NCBI GenBank assembly: GCA_038239195.1
Contig: JBBSEZ010000066.1
Coordinates: 1 to 29,247, forward strand
DNA from: JBBSEZ01 sp038239195
GTDB lineage: Bacteria; Planctomycetota; Planctomycetia; Gemmatales; Gemmataceae
Direction of reading: 5' to 3'
Length of the DNA: 29,247 nt
This document shows positions 7,729 to 15,334 of the stretch, piece by piece (within the stretch, counting starts at the first letter, position 1; every line of letters starts with the position of its first letter). Made by a program: the position numbers and the translations under genes. Below the pieces are notes generated by a model. That model ran no database searches. It saw only the letters and a list, made by a program, of their open reading frames with translations, and was not told the origin of the DNA.

Positions 7729-10700
7729 CTACGCCCCCGAGCCATGCCGCCAGGTGACGAGCTCTGTTGCCGCCGTCTGAGTTCCTGCCGCGGTCGCCTC
7801 CCCCCCGCCTGCTCCGCCAAACCATCGCCGCCACCACCCCAGTCCGCCGGCGCCATCGAACAGCGAGTACGCCACCGGCGTCACCAGCAGCGTCAGCAGC
7901 AGCGACAGCCCCTGCCCGCCCAGGATCACCTTCGCCATGCTCGCCCGCGTCCCCGCCCCGGGGCCCGTCCCCAGCGCCATCGGCACCATCGCCGCCACCA
8001 GCATCACCGTCGTCATCAGGATCGGCCGCAGCCGGGCCCGGTTCGCCTCCAAAATGGCCTCGTCGCGGCCCAGGCCCCGCTCCCGCAACTGGTTGGTGTA
8101 ATCGACCTGCAAGATGCCATTCTTCTTGACGATCCCGAACAGCATGAACAGCCCCAGCATGGCGAAGACGTCCAGGCTCGTCCGCAGCAGGATCAGCGAG
8201 AGCACGGCGAAGGGGATCGTGAGCGGCAGGGCCAGCAAGATGCTGATCGGGTGGACCAGGCTCTCGAACTGCGCCGCCAGGATCATGTACATGAACGCGA
8301 AGGCCAGCCCGAAGCCGAGCACGAAGTTGGCGTTCGACTCGGCCAACATCTTGGCCCGGCCGATGAACTCGTAGCGGTACTCCGGCGGCAGGCCCTTGCT
8401 CTTGAGGTGCGCGTTCAGTTCCTCGACCGCCTTGCTCATGTCCTTGTCCTGCAAATTGGCCGAGATCACCACCTGGCGCTGCCGGCCGAAGCGGTCGATG
8501 GTGTTCGGCCCCATCGCGCTATCCAGCCGGGCAACGCTCCCCAGGAGCGCCACCCCGCCCGGGGCCCGCGTCGCCGGAACGCCCATCCGGGCGATGGCCT
8601 CGGCGTCGGCGCGCCCCCCGCGCTCGGCCCGCAGCCACACGTCGTACTGCTCGTCGTTCTCCTTGTACTTGCCGACCGGCACCCCGCCGACCAGCACGTT
8701 GGTCGTCGTCGCCACGCTCTGGATCGACACGCCCAGGTCCGACAGCCGCTCGCGGTCGGGCCGGATGCGCAGCTCCGGCTTTCGCAACGACAGGCTCGTG
8801 TCCACGTCCACGTAACCGCCCTGCCCGCGCATCCACCCGGCGATCTCGTTGGAGTAGAGTTGCAGCTTGTCCATGTCCGGGCCGACCAGGTTCAGGTCAA
8901 TGTCCACCTCGCGGAAGCCCGACGCCTGGAGGGCCTGCACGTCCTGCACCGTGGCGCGCAGGTCGGGGTAGTCGGCCAGGAGCCTGCGCGCTTCTTTCAT
9001 CACGTCGAACTGCGAAAACTTCCTCTCTCTCAGGTCCACCATGCGGCAGTAGATGCTCCCCGTCGTCACGTCGCCCTGGCCCTTGGCGATGCGCCCCGTG
9101 GTGTCGCCGATCACGATGAAGGTGTGCGTCACGCCGCGCAACTTCCGCAGCCGACCCTCCACCTCGTTGAACGTCTCGTCGGCCCGCGCCAGCGAGTAGC
9201 CCTCCGGCAGCGTGATGGCCACCTCGAACTCGCTCTGGTCGTCCTTGGGCACGAAGTCCTTGCCCACCACGGCGAACAGCACCGGCGTCGAGAACAGCAC
9301 CACGCCCGCAGCCAGGACCACCGCCCAGCGGTGGCGCAACGACCAGCCGAGGGCCCAGGCATAACTGCCCTCGATCAACTGCCACGTGATGCCCGCCTTG
9401 CTGGAGTGCCCCGGGTCGGCGCGGAGGAAGCGCGAGCACAGCATCGGCGTCAGGGTGAACGAGACGAACATGCTCATCAGCACCGAGAAGCCGACCACCC
9501 AGCCAAAGCACGACAAAAACCGCCCCACCTGCCCGCCCATGAAGGCGATCGGCGCGAAAATCACCGCCAGCGATAGCGTCGTGGCGACCACGGCCAGGGC
9601 GATCTCCCGCGTGGCGCTGCTGGCCGCCTCCCAGGCGCTCAGCCCCTTCTCCTCCATGTGCCGGAAGATGTTCTCGTGGACCACCACGGCGTCGTCCACC
9701 ACGATGCCGACCGCCAAAATCAGCCCCAGCATGGTGAAATTGTTGATCGAGAAGCCCATCGCCTGCATGAACGCGAACGTGCCGATCAGCGACGTCGGGA
9801 TCGACAGCGTGGCGATGATCGTCGTCCGCCAGTCGCGCAGGAACAACAGGATCGAGGCGCTGACCAGCACCGCGGCCAGCAAGAGGTGGACCTTGACCTC
9901 CTCCATCGAGTTGCGGATGAAGCGCGACTGGTCGCGGATGACCTCGGTGCGAACGTCGGCCGGCAGCCCCTCCCGAATCTGCGCCAGGCGCTTCTTGATG
10001 AGATCGACCACCTCGACCGTGTTGCTGCCCGACTGCTTCTGCACGATCAAGCTGACCGCGTTCTCGCCGGGTACGTACTCGCCCTCGTCGGCCTCTCCGC
10101 CGATCCACAGCCGGCTCAGGCCGCGCGGCTCCTCGAAGGAGTCCTCGACCCGCCCGACGTCCTCGATGCGGATCGGCTGGCCCCCGCGGTTGCCGACGAT
10201 CAGCTTCGCGAAGTCCTGTGGCCTCTCGACCCGGCCGAGGGTGCGCATCACGAGCTCGCCCTGGCCCCGCTCGACCCGCCCGCCGGGGAGTTCCTGGTTC
10301 TCCCGCGTCAGGGCCATGCGCACGTCCTCGACGGTGAGGTTGTCGTACTTCATCAGCTTGTCGGGATCGAGGATGACGTTGATGGCTCGAAGCCGCCCGC
10401 CCACCAGCACCACCGAGCCCACGCCCGGCAGCGTCTCCAACTCCTCCTTGATGCGCTTGCGGGCCAGCTCGGTCACCTCGCGGAAGTCGCGCCGCCCGGA
10501 GACGGCAATCGTCATGACCGGGGCGGCGTCCACGGCGAAGCGGTCGATCACAGGCGGGTCGATGCCCTCGGGGAGGCGGCTCAGGATGGCCCGCACCTTG
10601 CCGTCCACCTCCTGGGCGGCCACGGCGCCGTCCTTGTGCAGCTTGAACTGCACGACGATCTGGGACATGCCCTCGCGCGTGGTCGAGCGCAGCTCGTCGA

Positions 10701-10929
10701 TGCCGGAGACGGTGTTGACGGCCTCCTCGATCGGCTTGGTGACCGACGTTTCCATCTCCTCGACGCCGGCGCCGCGCAACGTGGCGGTGATGGTGACCAC
10801 CGGCACGTCCACGTTCGGGAAAAGCTCGACGCCGAGCCGGCCGTAGGACACCAGGCCCAGGACCACCGGCGCGCTGATGAGCATCAGCGTGAAGATCGGC
10901 CGCTTGATGCACAGGTCCCAGACGTTCAT
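7729..10929 (-). CDS. RND-family multidrug or solute efflux pump, inner-membrane subunit (1066 aa)
   Basis: This is a full-length AcrB/HAE1-type protein (family about 1020-1080 aa) of twelve membrane segments and two large periplasmic loops. It opens MNVWDLCIKRPIFTLML, as in this superfamily. TM4 carries the proton-relay pair Asp412-Asp413 in AVGIVVDDAVVVHEN. Porter-domain motifs include LPGVGSV near 167-173 and GSNTVEVVDLIKKRL. TM10 carries FGIVKKNGIL, which supplies the conserved lysine. Family knowledge: proton-driven export of drugs, dyes, lipids or metals through a periplasmic adaptor and an outer-membrane channel. ATG 10929 has GAGGAG 8 bases upstream. It is 28 bp after the adaptor gene. 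The outer-membrane channel is not in the window. Confidence 0.95.
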   Translation of the reverse strand: MNVWDLCIKRPIFTLMLISAPVVLGLVSYGRLGVELFPNVDVPVVTITATLRGAGVEEMETSVTKPIEEAVNTVSGIDELRSTTREGMSQIVVQFKLHKDGAVAAQEVDGKVRAILSRLPEGIDPPVIDRFAVDAAPVMTIAVSGRRDFREVTELARKRIKEELETLPGVGSVVLVGGRLRAINVILDPDKLMKYDNLTVEDVRMALTRENQELPGGRVERGQGELVMRTLGRVERPQDFAKLIVGNRGGQPIRIEDVGRVEDSFEEPRGLSRLWIGGEADEGEYVPGENAVSLIVQKQSGSNTVEVVDLIKKRLAQIREGLPADVRTEVIRDQSRFIRNSMEEVKVHLLLAAVLVSASILLFLRDWRTTIIATLSIPTSLIGTFAFMQAMGFSINNFTMLGLILAVGIVVDDAVVVHENIFRHMEEKGLSAWEAASSATREIALAVVATTLSLAVIFAPIAFMGGQVGRFLSCFGWVVGFSVLMSMFVSFTLTPMLCSRFLRADPGHSSKAGITWQLIEGSYAWALGWSLRHRWAVVLAAGVVLFSTPVLFAVVGKDFVPKDDQSEFEVAITLPEGYSLARADETFNEVEGRLRKLRGVTHTFIVIGDTTGRIAKGQGDVTTGSIYCRMVDLRERKFSQFDVMKEARRLLADYPDLRATVQDVQALQASGFREVDIDLNLVGPDMDKLQLYSNEIAGWMRGQGGYVDVDTSLSLRKPELRIRPDRERLSDLGVSIQSVATTTNVLVGGVPVGKYKENDEQYDVWLRAERGGRADAEAIARMGVPATRAPGGVALLGSVARLDSAMGPNTIDRFGRQRQVVISANLQDKDMSKAVEELNAHLKSKGLPPEYRYEFIGRAKMLAESNANFVLGFGLAFAFMYMILAAQFESLVHPISILLALPLTIPFAVLSLILLRTSLDVFAMLGLFMLFGIVKKNGILQVDYTNQLRERGLGRDEAILEANRARLRPILMTTVMLVAAMVPMALGTGPGAGTRASMAKVILGGQGLSLLLTLLVTPVAYSLFDGAGGLGWWRRWFGGAGGGEATAAGTQTAATELVTWRHGSGA

Positions 10930-10957
10930 TCCGGCACTCCTCGAAGGGCCCGGCCGG

Positions 10958-12244
10958 TCACTTCTGGCGCACGCGGACCGAGGCCCCCTCGGCCAACTTG
11001 GTCTGCCCGCTCGTGACCACCTGCGCCCCAGGCGGAAAATCGCCCTCGACTTCGACCCAGGTGCGGGCCGCGCCTCCCGGCGTGGGGACGTTCACCGTCA
11101 CGCCGGTGCGCACCTTGACCTCGCGGGCCTTGCCGTCGCACACGACGAACACCTTGGTCACGCCGGCGAACCGGAGGATCGACTCTTCGGGGACGGTCGG
11201 GGCCTTCGCGTCGAGGCGCGTCAAAATGGCGGCCTTGGCGAAGCTGCCCGGGCTGAGTTGGCGGTCGGCGTTGGGGACGTGGGCCTCGACCTGGAAGGTG
11301 CGACTGGCGCGATCGACGGCCGGGTTGACGCGAACCACCGTGCCCGGGAACGTCTTGCCGGGGAAGGGCTCGACCTCCAGGCGGACCTCCTGCCCGACCT
11401 TGACCTCGGCGCGGTGGCGCTCGGGCACCATGGCGCGGAGCTTGAGCGGGTGGACCACGATCAGTTTGAACAGCGCCGTGCCAGCGACGGCCCTCACCAT
11501 CTCGCCCTCGGAGACGTCGCGCTGGCAGACCGCGTACTCGAGCGGCGAACGGGCGTTGGCGTCACCCGGAACGACGACCTTCGTGTCCTTGAGCTTCTGG
11601 AGAACGGTATCGAAGGCCGCACGCCGGTTGCGCGCCGAGGCAAGGGTAGCGCGCGCGTCGAGTTGAGCCTGCCGCGACTCGGCCTGGGCCACGGAATAGT
11701 CCTTCTCGGCCGCGTCGCGATCCTCTGGCGACATCGCCCCCACCAGCCGCCGGGCGCGAGCCACCCGCAATCCCGCGTTGCGTTCCATCGCGACGGCGCG
11801 CGCCACGGACGGGAGGCTGGCGACGTCGAAGCTCGCGTCGGGCGGGGCCTTGAGGCCCAGTTTGGCCAGCTCCAGCTCCAGCGCAGTGCGCGCCTCCGCC
11901 TCCGCCAGCTTGTAGTCGGTGGGGTCGAGGTCGAGCAGCGCCTGGCCAGGGCGGACCACGTCCATCACGTCCCGGTGGACCTTCAGGACGCGGGCATCGA
12001 CCTTGGTCGTGATGACGATCTCGTCGCGGCCGTACAGCGAGCCGACGACGCTCACGCTCCGCCGCACCGCCCGGGGCGTGAGCGCCTCGACCGTGACCGC
12101 CACGCCCTCGCCCTCCGACGCCGCCGGGACCGCAGGCGGCGGGCCGCGCGTGGCGAGCCCGGCCCCGGCGAGGATGGCCACGCCGGCCAGGCCGACCGCC
12201 CCCGTCACCAGCCACTTCCGGCCACGCTTGCGCCCGTCGCTCAT
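10958..12244 (-). CDS. RND membrane-fusion protein (HlyD/AcrA type, 428 aa)
   Basis: An N-terminal anchor helix (VTGAVGLAGVAILAGAGLA, about 12-30) is followed by a lipoyl-like half domain (GSLYGRDEIVITTKVDARV then VRPGQALLDLDPTDY), a long alpha-helical hairpin (about 110-220), and C-terminal beta-barrel and membrane-proximal domains (GQEVRLEVEPFPG, then LSPGSFAKAAIL). It would link the RND pump to an outer-membrane channel in the periplasm. ATG 12244 is fixed by GAAGGAGGGGGG just upstream. The gene lies 96 bp after marR and 28 bp before the RND gene. The 96-bp gap holds a palindrome that matches one at the marR promoter, so it may have its own regulated promoter. Confidence 0.92.
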   Translation of the reverse strand: MSDGRKRGRKWLVTGAVGLAGVAILAGAGLATRGPPPAVPAASEGEGVAVTVEALTPRAVRRSVSVVGSLYGRDEIVITTKVDARVLKVHRDVMDVVRPGQALLDLDPTDYKLAEAEARTALELELAKLGLKAPPDASFDVASLPSVARAVAMERNAGLRVARARRLVGAMSPEDRDAAEKDYSVAQAESRQAQLDARATLASARNRRAAFDTVLQKLKDTKVVVPGDANARSPLEYAVCQRDVSEGEMVRAVAGTALFKLIVVHPLKLRAMVPERHRAEVKVGQEVRLEVEPFPGKTFPGTVVRVNPAVDRASRTFQVEAHVPNADRQLSPGSFAKAAILTRLDAKAPTVPEESILRFAGVTKVFVVCDGKAREVKVRTGVTVNVPTPGGAARTWVEVEGDFPPGAQVVTSGQTKLAEGASVRVRQK

Positions 12245-12291
12245 CCCCCCTCCTTCAGGCTCATCTTGCGAAACCCGTCCTATTCTCCACC

Positions 12292-12302
12292 CGAACAGTT
12301 CG
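12292..12302. promoter_or_regulatory. Candidate MarR operator 2 (CGAAC-A-GTTCG)
   Basis: A perfect 5-bp inverted repeat around one base lies between marR and the fusion-protein gene, 48 bp upstream of that gene's ATG. Its form CGAAN-N-NTTCG is the same as that of the palindrome just upstream of marR. Two near copies of TTGCGAA flank it (12266-12272 and 12305-12311). Matching operators on both sides of marR are the usual picture for MarR autoregulation, but binding is inferred. Confidence 0.5.
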
Positions 12303-12339
12303 TTTTGCGAAGTATAGGAAGAAAAAAAGGCGCCCCGCC

Positions 12340-12807
12340 TCAGGCGGACGGGGTGGCTTTGCGAACTTGCGGCCAGCCCGCGCGGGCGATCTTGCGAAAG
12401 AGGACGAGGAAGATCTCCTGCTCGTCCTCGGTGAGGGAGGCGAGCAAGCCGCGCATGAACCGGAGCTTCCACTCGACGGCAGCCCGGTGGGCGGCGTTGC
12501 CGGTCTGGGTCAACTCGACGTAGACGACGCGACGGTCCTGCTCGGAGCGCTGGCGGCGGACCATGCCCTTGCGCTCAAGGTTGTCCACCGTGCTGGTCAC
12601 CGAGTTGACGGCGAGGAGAAGGAACTCGGCGAGGTCGCGCATCTTGCGCGGCCCCTTGTCGCCGAGGTGCTCGACGAGGCGTAACTCCTGCTCGCTCAGA
12701 TCGACGTGCGGGCCGTTGGCATACTCGGCGTCCAGGCGCCGGGATTGCTGGAGGATCTCTTCGATCAAGGCACGGAGGTCGGCCACCTTCCGATCGAACG
12801 GCGCCAT
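12340..12807 (-). CDS. MarR-family transcriptional regulator of the RND operon (155 aa)
   Basis: This has the typical MarR length with a central winged helix-turn-helix: LSEQELRLVEHL, then MRDLAEFLLLAVNSVTSTVDNLERKGMV as positioning and recognition helices, and RQRSEQDRRVVYVELT as the wing, with the family's DRR at its tip. Flanking helices form the dimer. ATG 12807 is preferred because GGAGAG lies 8 bases upstream; an alternative TTG at 12834 has no good site. It is the first gene of a minus-strand cluster with the fusion protein and RND pump, which it probably represses until a small ligand binds. Matching palindromes at 12835-12845 and 12292-12302 support autoregulation. Confidence 0.92.
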   Translation of the reverse strand: MAPFDRKVADLRALIEEILQQSRRLDAEYANGPHVDLSEQELRLVEHLGDKGPRKMRDLAEFLLLAVNSVTSTVDNLERKGMVRRQRSEQDRRVVYVELTQTGNAAHRAAVEWKLRFMRGLLASLTEDEQEIFLVLFRKIARAGWPQVRKATPSA

Positions 12808-12834
12808 CCGTCGCTCTCCACGTAGATCGATCAA

Positions 12835-12845
12835 CGAATGATTCG
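12835..12845. promoter_or_regulatory. Candidate MarR operator 1 (CGAAT-G-ATTCG)
   Basis: A perfect 5-bp inverted repeat about one base lies 28 bp upstream of the marR ATG, in the region where the marR promoter or 5' leader is expected. It has the same CGAAN-N-NTTCG shape as the palindrome before the fusion-protein gene. By analogy with MarR-family operators it would let the protein repress its own transcription. No clear -35/-10 pair could be assigned around it. Confidence 0.5.
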
Positions 12846-12891
12846 ACTTTAGCCGGGAATCTGGGCCGCTTCATGCGCGAAAGGCAACAAG

Positions 12892-12910
12892 GCTCACACC
12901 GCCTCGAAAA
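12892..12910. repeat. 19-bp direct repeat, left copy (thiolase 3'-end sequence)
   Basis: GCTCACACCGCCTCGAAAA is identical to 14045-14063, where it encodes the last codons of the thiolase gene (FEAV-stop on the minus strand). Here it reads A-T-V-F-E-A-V-stop on the minus strand, but the frame meets a stop twelve codons upstream, so only a gene tail is present. The two copies bracket the metallophosphatase segment. Confidence 0.8.
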
Positions 12911-13261
12911 CAGTGGCCGCGCCACTCCACTGGGACCGCCCTCATCTGAGGCCATACGTGCGGCACCGGGTACGGCGACACGTCATTGCTCTAACCATAA
13001 AGAGATCGAGCGCGCCTATTCCTGCCTCTGCAATGACCTCGCGAAGATCATCGCCAAAGCCGCCGAGAACCTCAAGTTCCCATGCCGATCCGAAGCCTGC
13101 TTCGGAAAGCGGGAAGGAGACGAGAACGGCTTGCTCCACGATGCGCCTTTCGTTGAGGCCGAACGCGTGGCCCCCAAGTCCTGACAGAAAACCTAACCTG
13201 ATCTGTATTCCTGAGCAATTCACCTCTTGCTGCTCGGGTATCTCCCCAGGGGCCCAAGTCC
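12911..13261. other. Gene-poor stretch of lower GC between marR and the metallophosphatase
   Basis: This stretch has a clearly lower GC content than its neighbours (runs such as AACCATAAAGAGATCG and CTGACAGAAAACCTAACCTG). It contains only weak reading frames on both strands. I see no tRNA, terminator or transposase. It may be remnant DNA brought in with the phosphatase gene. Confidence 0.5.
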
Positions 13262-13265
13262 TCAC
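12942..13265 (-). CDS. Doubtful 107-aa ORF downstream of the metallophosphatase
   Basis: A GTG at 13265 overlaps the phosphatase stop by 4 bp (GTGA), a spacing typical of coupled genes. The middle of the frame reads like protein (VEQAVLVSFPLSEAGFG, then LEVLGGFGDDLREVIAEAGIGALDLF), but both ends look random and a plus-strand frame covers the same bases. No family is recognised. It could be a decayed gene or chance. Confidence 0.25.
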   Translation of the reverse strand: MRTWAPGEIPEQQEVNCSGIQIRLGFLSGLGGHAFGLNERRIVEQAVLVSFPLSEAGFGSAWELEVLGGFGDDLREVIAEAGIGALDLFMVRAMTCRRTRCRTYGLR

Positions 13266-13948
13266 CCGCGTAACTCACCCCGCTTGTTGGCTTGCCAGAC
13301 TTGGTCGGTGGCGAGGTCGAGCGCAGTCAGCCATCCCCCCGGCTCGCAGGCGGTGTCAAGGCACTTCAGAAAACCCAGGTCCAGAATCTCCCCACTTCTC
13401 TGCGTGGTATGCCCCACGACAACGACTTTACCTGAGCGATGGGGCTGGGCCGTCTTCGGGCTCACGAACTCCCAGCGGAGGACCTTGCCTGGTTGTTGCT
13501 CCATCGGCACATCCGGCAGGTAGCCGGCATGGGTGAAGATATGCGTTGGCGTCTCATAAAAGGGGTGGCAGTGAGCGACAAAGTTCCAGTGTTCCTCGGG
13601 GATGATGCGGCCCAGCAGGCTGTCGGCTGGGTGCATGGTCCCAGCCCCAGCACCATAGGAAGCGAGCGTCTGCTTCCCTCCGCAGAACAGCCATTCCTTC
13701 AGGGCCGAGGGAGACCGGGCAGCGTTGAGGAACATCTCTTCGTGGTTGCCCAGGATCGGAACCAGGTGGCAGCGGCTGGCCAGGGCGATCAGCTGATCGA
13801 GCACTGCTCGGCTATCAGGGCCGCAATCGATGTAGTCGCCCAGCGGGACGAGCGTGTCTTCCTGTGCCAGGTCAATGGCATCGATCAGAGCCGCCAGAGC
13901 TCTGGAACAGCCGTGGATGTCGCCGATAGCGATTATGCGGCCAGCCAC
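13262..13948 (-). CDS. PPP-type metallophosphatase (serine/threonine phosphatase-like, 228 aa)
   Basis: The calcineurin-like metal-site motifs appear in order: GDIHG (Asp10, His12), GDYIDCGPDS (Asp38, Asp41), GNHE (Asn68, His69), then HIFTHAGY and VVGHT for the last two histidines. Length and motif spacing match the small bacterial PPP phosphatases (phage lambda PP / PrpA group), which use two metal ions to hydrolyse phosphoprotein or small phosphoesters in the cytoplasm. The GTG start at 13948 has GGGGGG about 7 bases upstream and begins right before the first motif. Its codon use is less GC-biased than its neighbours. It lies between 19-bp direct repeats, so it may have been acquired. The natural substrate cannot be told. 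Confidence 0.93.
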   Translation of the reverse strand: MAGRIIAIGDIHGCSRALAALIDAIDLAQEDTLVPLGDYIDCGPDSRAVLDQLIALASRCHLVPILGNHEEMFLNAARSPSALKEWLFCGGKQTLASYGAGAGTMHPADSLLGRIIPEEHWNFVAHCHPFYETPTHIFTHAGYLPDVPMEQQPGKVLRWEFVSPKTAQPHRSGKVVVVGHTTQRSGEILDLGFLKCLDTACEPGGWLTALDLATDQVWQANKRGELRG

Positions 13949-14044
13949 GCGTTACCCCCCGTTGGCTCATGCTCTTCAGATGCCGGCTCTTTGCACTGCG
14001 AGCTTGTTACTCACGCCCCGCTCGCCATCCCGGCAGGATGGCCC

Positions 14045-14063
14045 GCTCACACCGCCTCGAAAA
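14045..14063. repeat. 19-bp direct repeat, right copy (end of thiolase gene)
   Basis: This is identical to 12892-12910. It spans the thiolase stop codon and the preceding FEAV codons. Same-orientation copies bound 1,134 bp that contain the metallophosphatase. A 19-base exact match is unlikely by chance in a 29-kb window (roughly one in several hundred). Confidence 0.8.
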
Positions 14064-15204
14064 TGGTCGCGATCCCTTGCCCCGCACCAATGCACATCGT
14101 CGCCAGCCCGAAGCGCGCCTTGCGGTCGAGCATGTTGTGGATCAGCGTCGTCGCGATCCGCGCCCCGCTCCCCCCGAGTGGATGGCCGATGGCGATGGCC
14201 CCGCCGCGCACGTTCACCTTGTCCGGGTTGGCCTTGAGCAGCTTCATCACCGCCAGCGCCTGCGCCGCGAACGCCTCGTTCAGCTCGATCAGGTCAATGT
14301 CCTCCAGCTTCAGCCCGGCCCGCTCCAGCGCCTTGTGCGTGGCCGGCACCGGGCCGATGCCCATCACCGACGGATCGACCCCCGCCACCGCCATCGCTCG
14401 CACCTTCACCTTCGGCGTCAGCCCCAGTTCCTTCGCCTTCTCCGCCGACATGATGAGCAGCGCCGCGGCGCCGACGTTGAGCGGGCTGGAGTTGCCTGCC
14501 GTGACGGTCCCGCCCTCGGGCATGAACGCCGGCTTGAGAGCGCTCAGCGCCTCCAGGCTGGTGTCGCGGCGGATGCACTGGTCCTCGGTGATGGTCTTGC
14601 GCCGGCCTTCCTCGTCGCGGCCCCAGGTGGGCACGACCTCGCGGGCGAAGGCGCCGGAGTCGGTGGCCTGGGCGGCGCGCTGATGGCTGCGCAACGCGAA
14701 CTCGTCCTGCTCGCGCCGGCCGATCTTGTAGCGAATCGCCAGGTTCTCCGCCGTCAGGCCCATGTTCATCGTGGCGGGGCTGTGGCGGAAGAACAGCCGC
14801 GGGCTGGCGTCGAAGCCCGCCTCCATGGGGATGTGGCTCATGTGCTCGACGCCCCCGGCGATCTGCACGTCCTCGCAGTGCGCGGCGATGCTCTGCGCCG
14901 CCTGGTTGATCGCCTGCAAGCTCGACCCGCACAGCCGATTGACCGTCGCCGCACCCACCTCGACCGGCAGGCCGGCGATGAGCGCCGCCATGCGCCCGAC
15001 GTCGTAGCCCTGCTCGCCCTGCTGCTTGACGCAGCCCCAGTGAATGTCTTCCACCGCGGAATCGGGCACCCCGACGCGGTCGAGCAGCGCCCGCATCAGG
15101 TCGGCCGACAGGTCGTCGGCGCGCACGTCGCGAAAGATGCCCTTCTCGGCATGAGCGCGGCCCACGGGCGTACGAACCGCGTCGATGATAACGGCCTGGC
15201 GCAT
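14047..15204 (-). CDS. Thiolase (acetyl-CoA C-acyltransferase, 385 aa)
   Basis: All catalytic elements are present: Cys92 in NRLCGSSLQAIN (acyl acceptor), NEAFAAQ, His341 in GGAIAIGHPLGGSG, and Cys371 in MCIGAGQG. It begins with the standard MRQAVIIDAVRTPVGRA. It either cleaves 3-ketoacyl-CoA with CoA (beta-oxidation, FadA-like) or condenses two acetyl-CoA. The motif set does not decide between these, and no FadB or HMG-CoA synthase gene is nearby. ATG 15204 follows AGGAAGGA. The length is normal for the family. The 3' end is shared with a second 19-bp copy at 12892. Confidence 0.95.
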   Translation of the reverse strand: MRQAVIIDAVRTPVGRAHAEKGIFRDVRADDLSADLMRALLDRVGVPDSAVEDIHWGCVKQQGEQGYDVGRMAALIAGLPVEVGAATVNRLCGSSLQAINQAAQSIAAHCEDVQIAGGVEHMSHIPMEAGFDASPRLFFRHSPATMNMGLTAENLAIRYKIGRREQDEFALRSHQRAAQATDSGAFAREVVPTWGRDEEGRRKTITEDQCIRRDTSLEALSALKPAFMPEGGTVTAGNSSPLNVGAAALLIMSAEKAKELGLTPKVKVRAMAVAGVDPSVMGIGPVPATHKALERAGLKLEDIDLIELNEAFAAQALAVMKLLKANPDKVNVRGGAIAIGHPLGGSGARIATTLIHNMLDRKARFGLATMCIGAGQGIATIFEAV

Positions 15205-15334
15205 GGTTGGTCCTTCCTGGCAACGGGGCGAAGGGGCCTCTCTTTCATTGTATCCGCGGCCCGGCCGACAAACGAAACCGGCCGGGCTCGTTCGCACGAC
15301 GAGCCCGGCCGCGAAAGGAAAGACCGCCTCCGGC

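Noticed and set aside
12873..13184. Plus-strand ORF in the low-GC gap
   Set aside because: It has no motif, no ribosome site and overlaps a minus-strand frame. Neither is convincing, so it is treated as non-coding.
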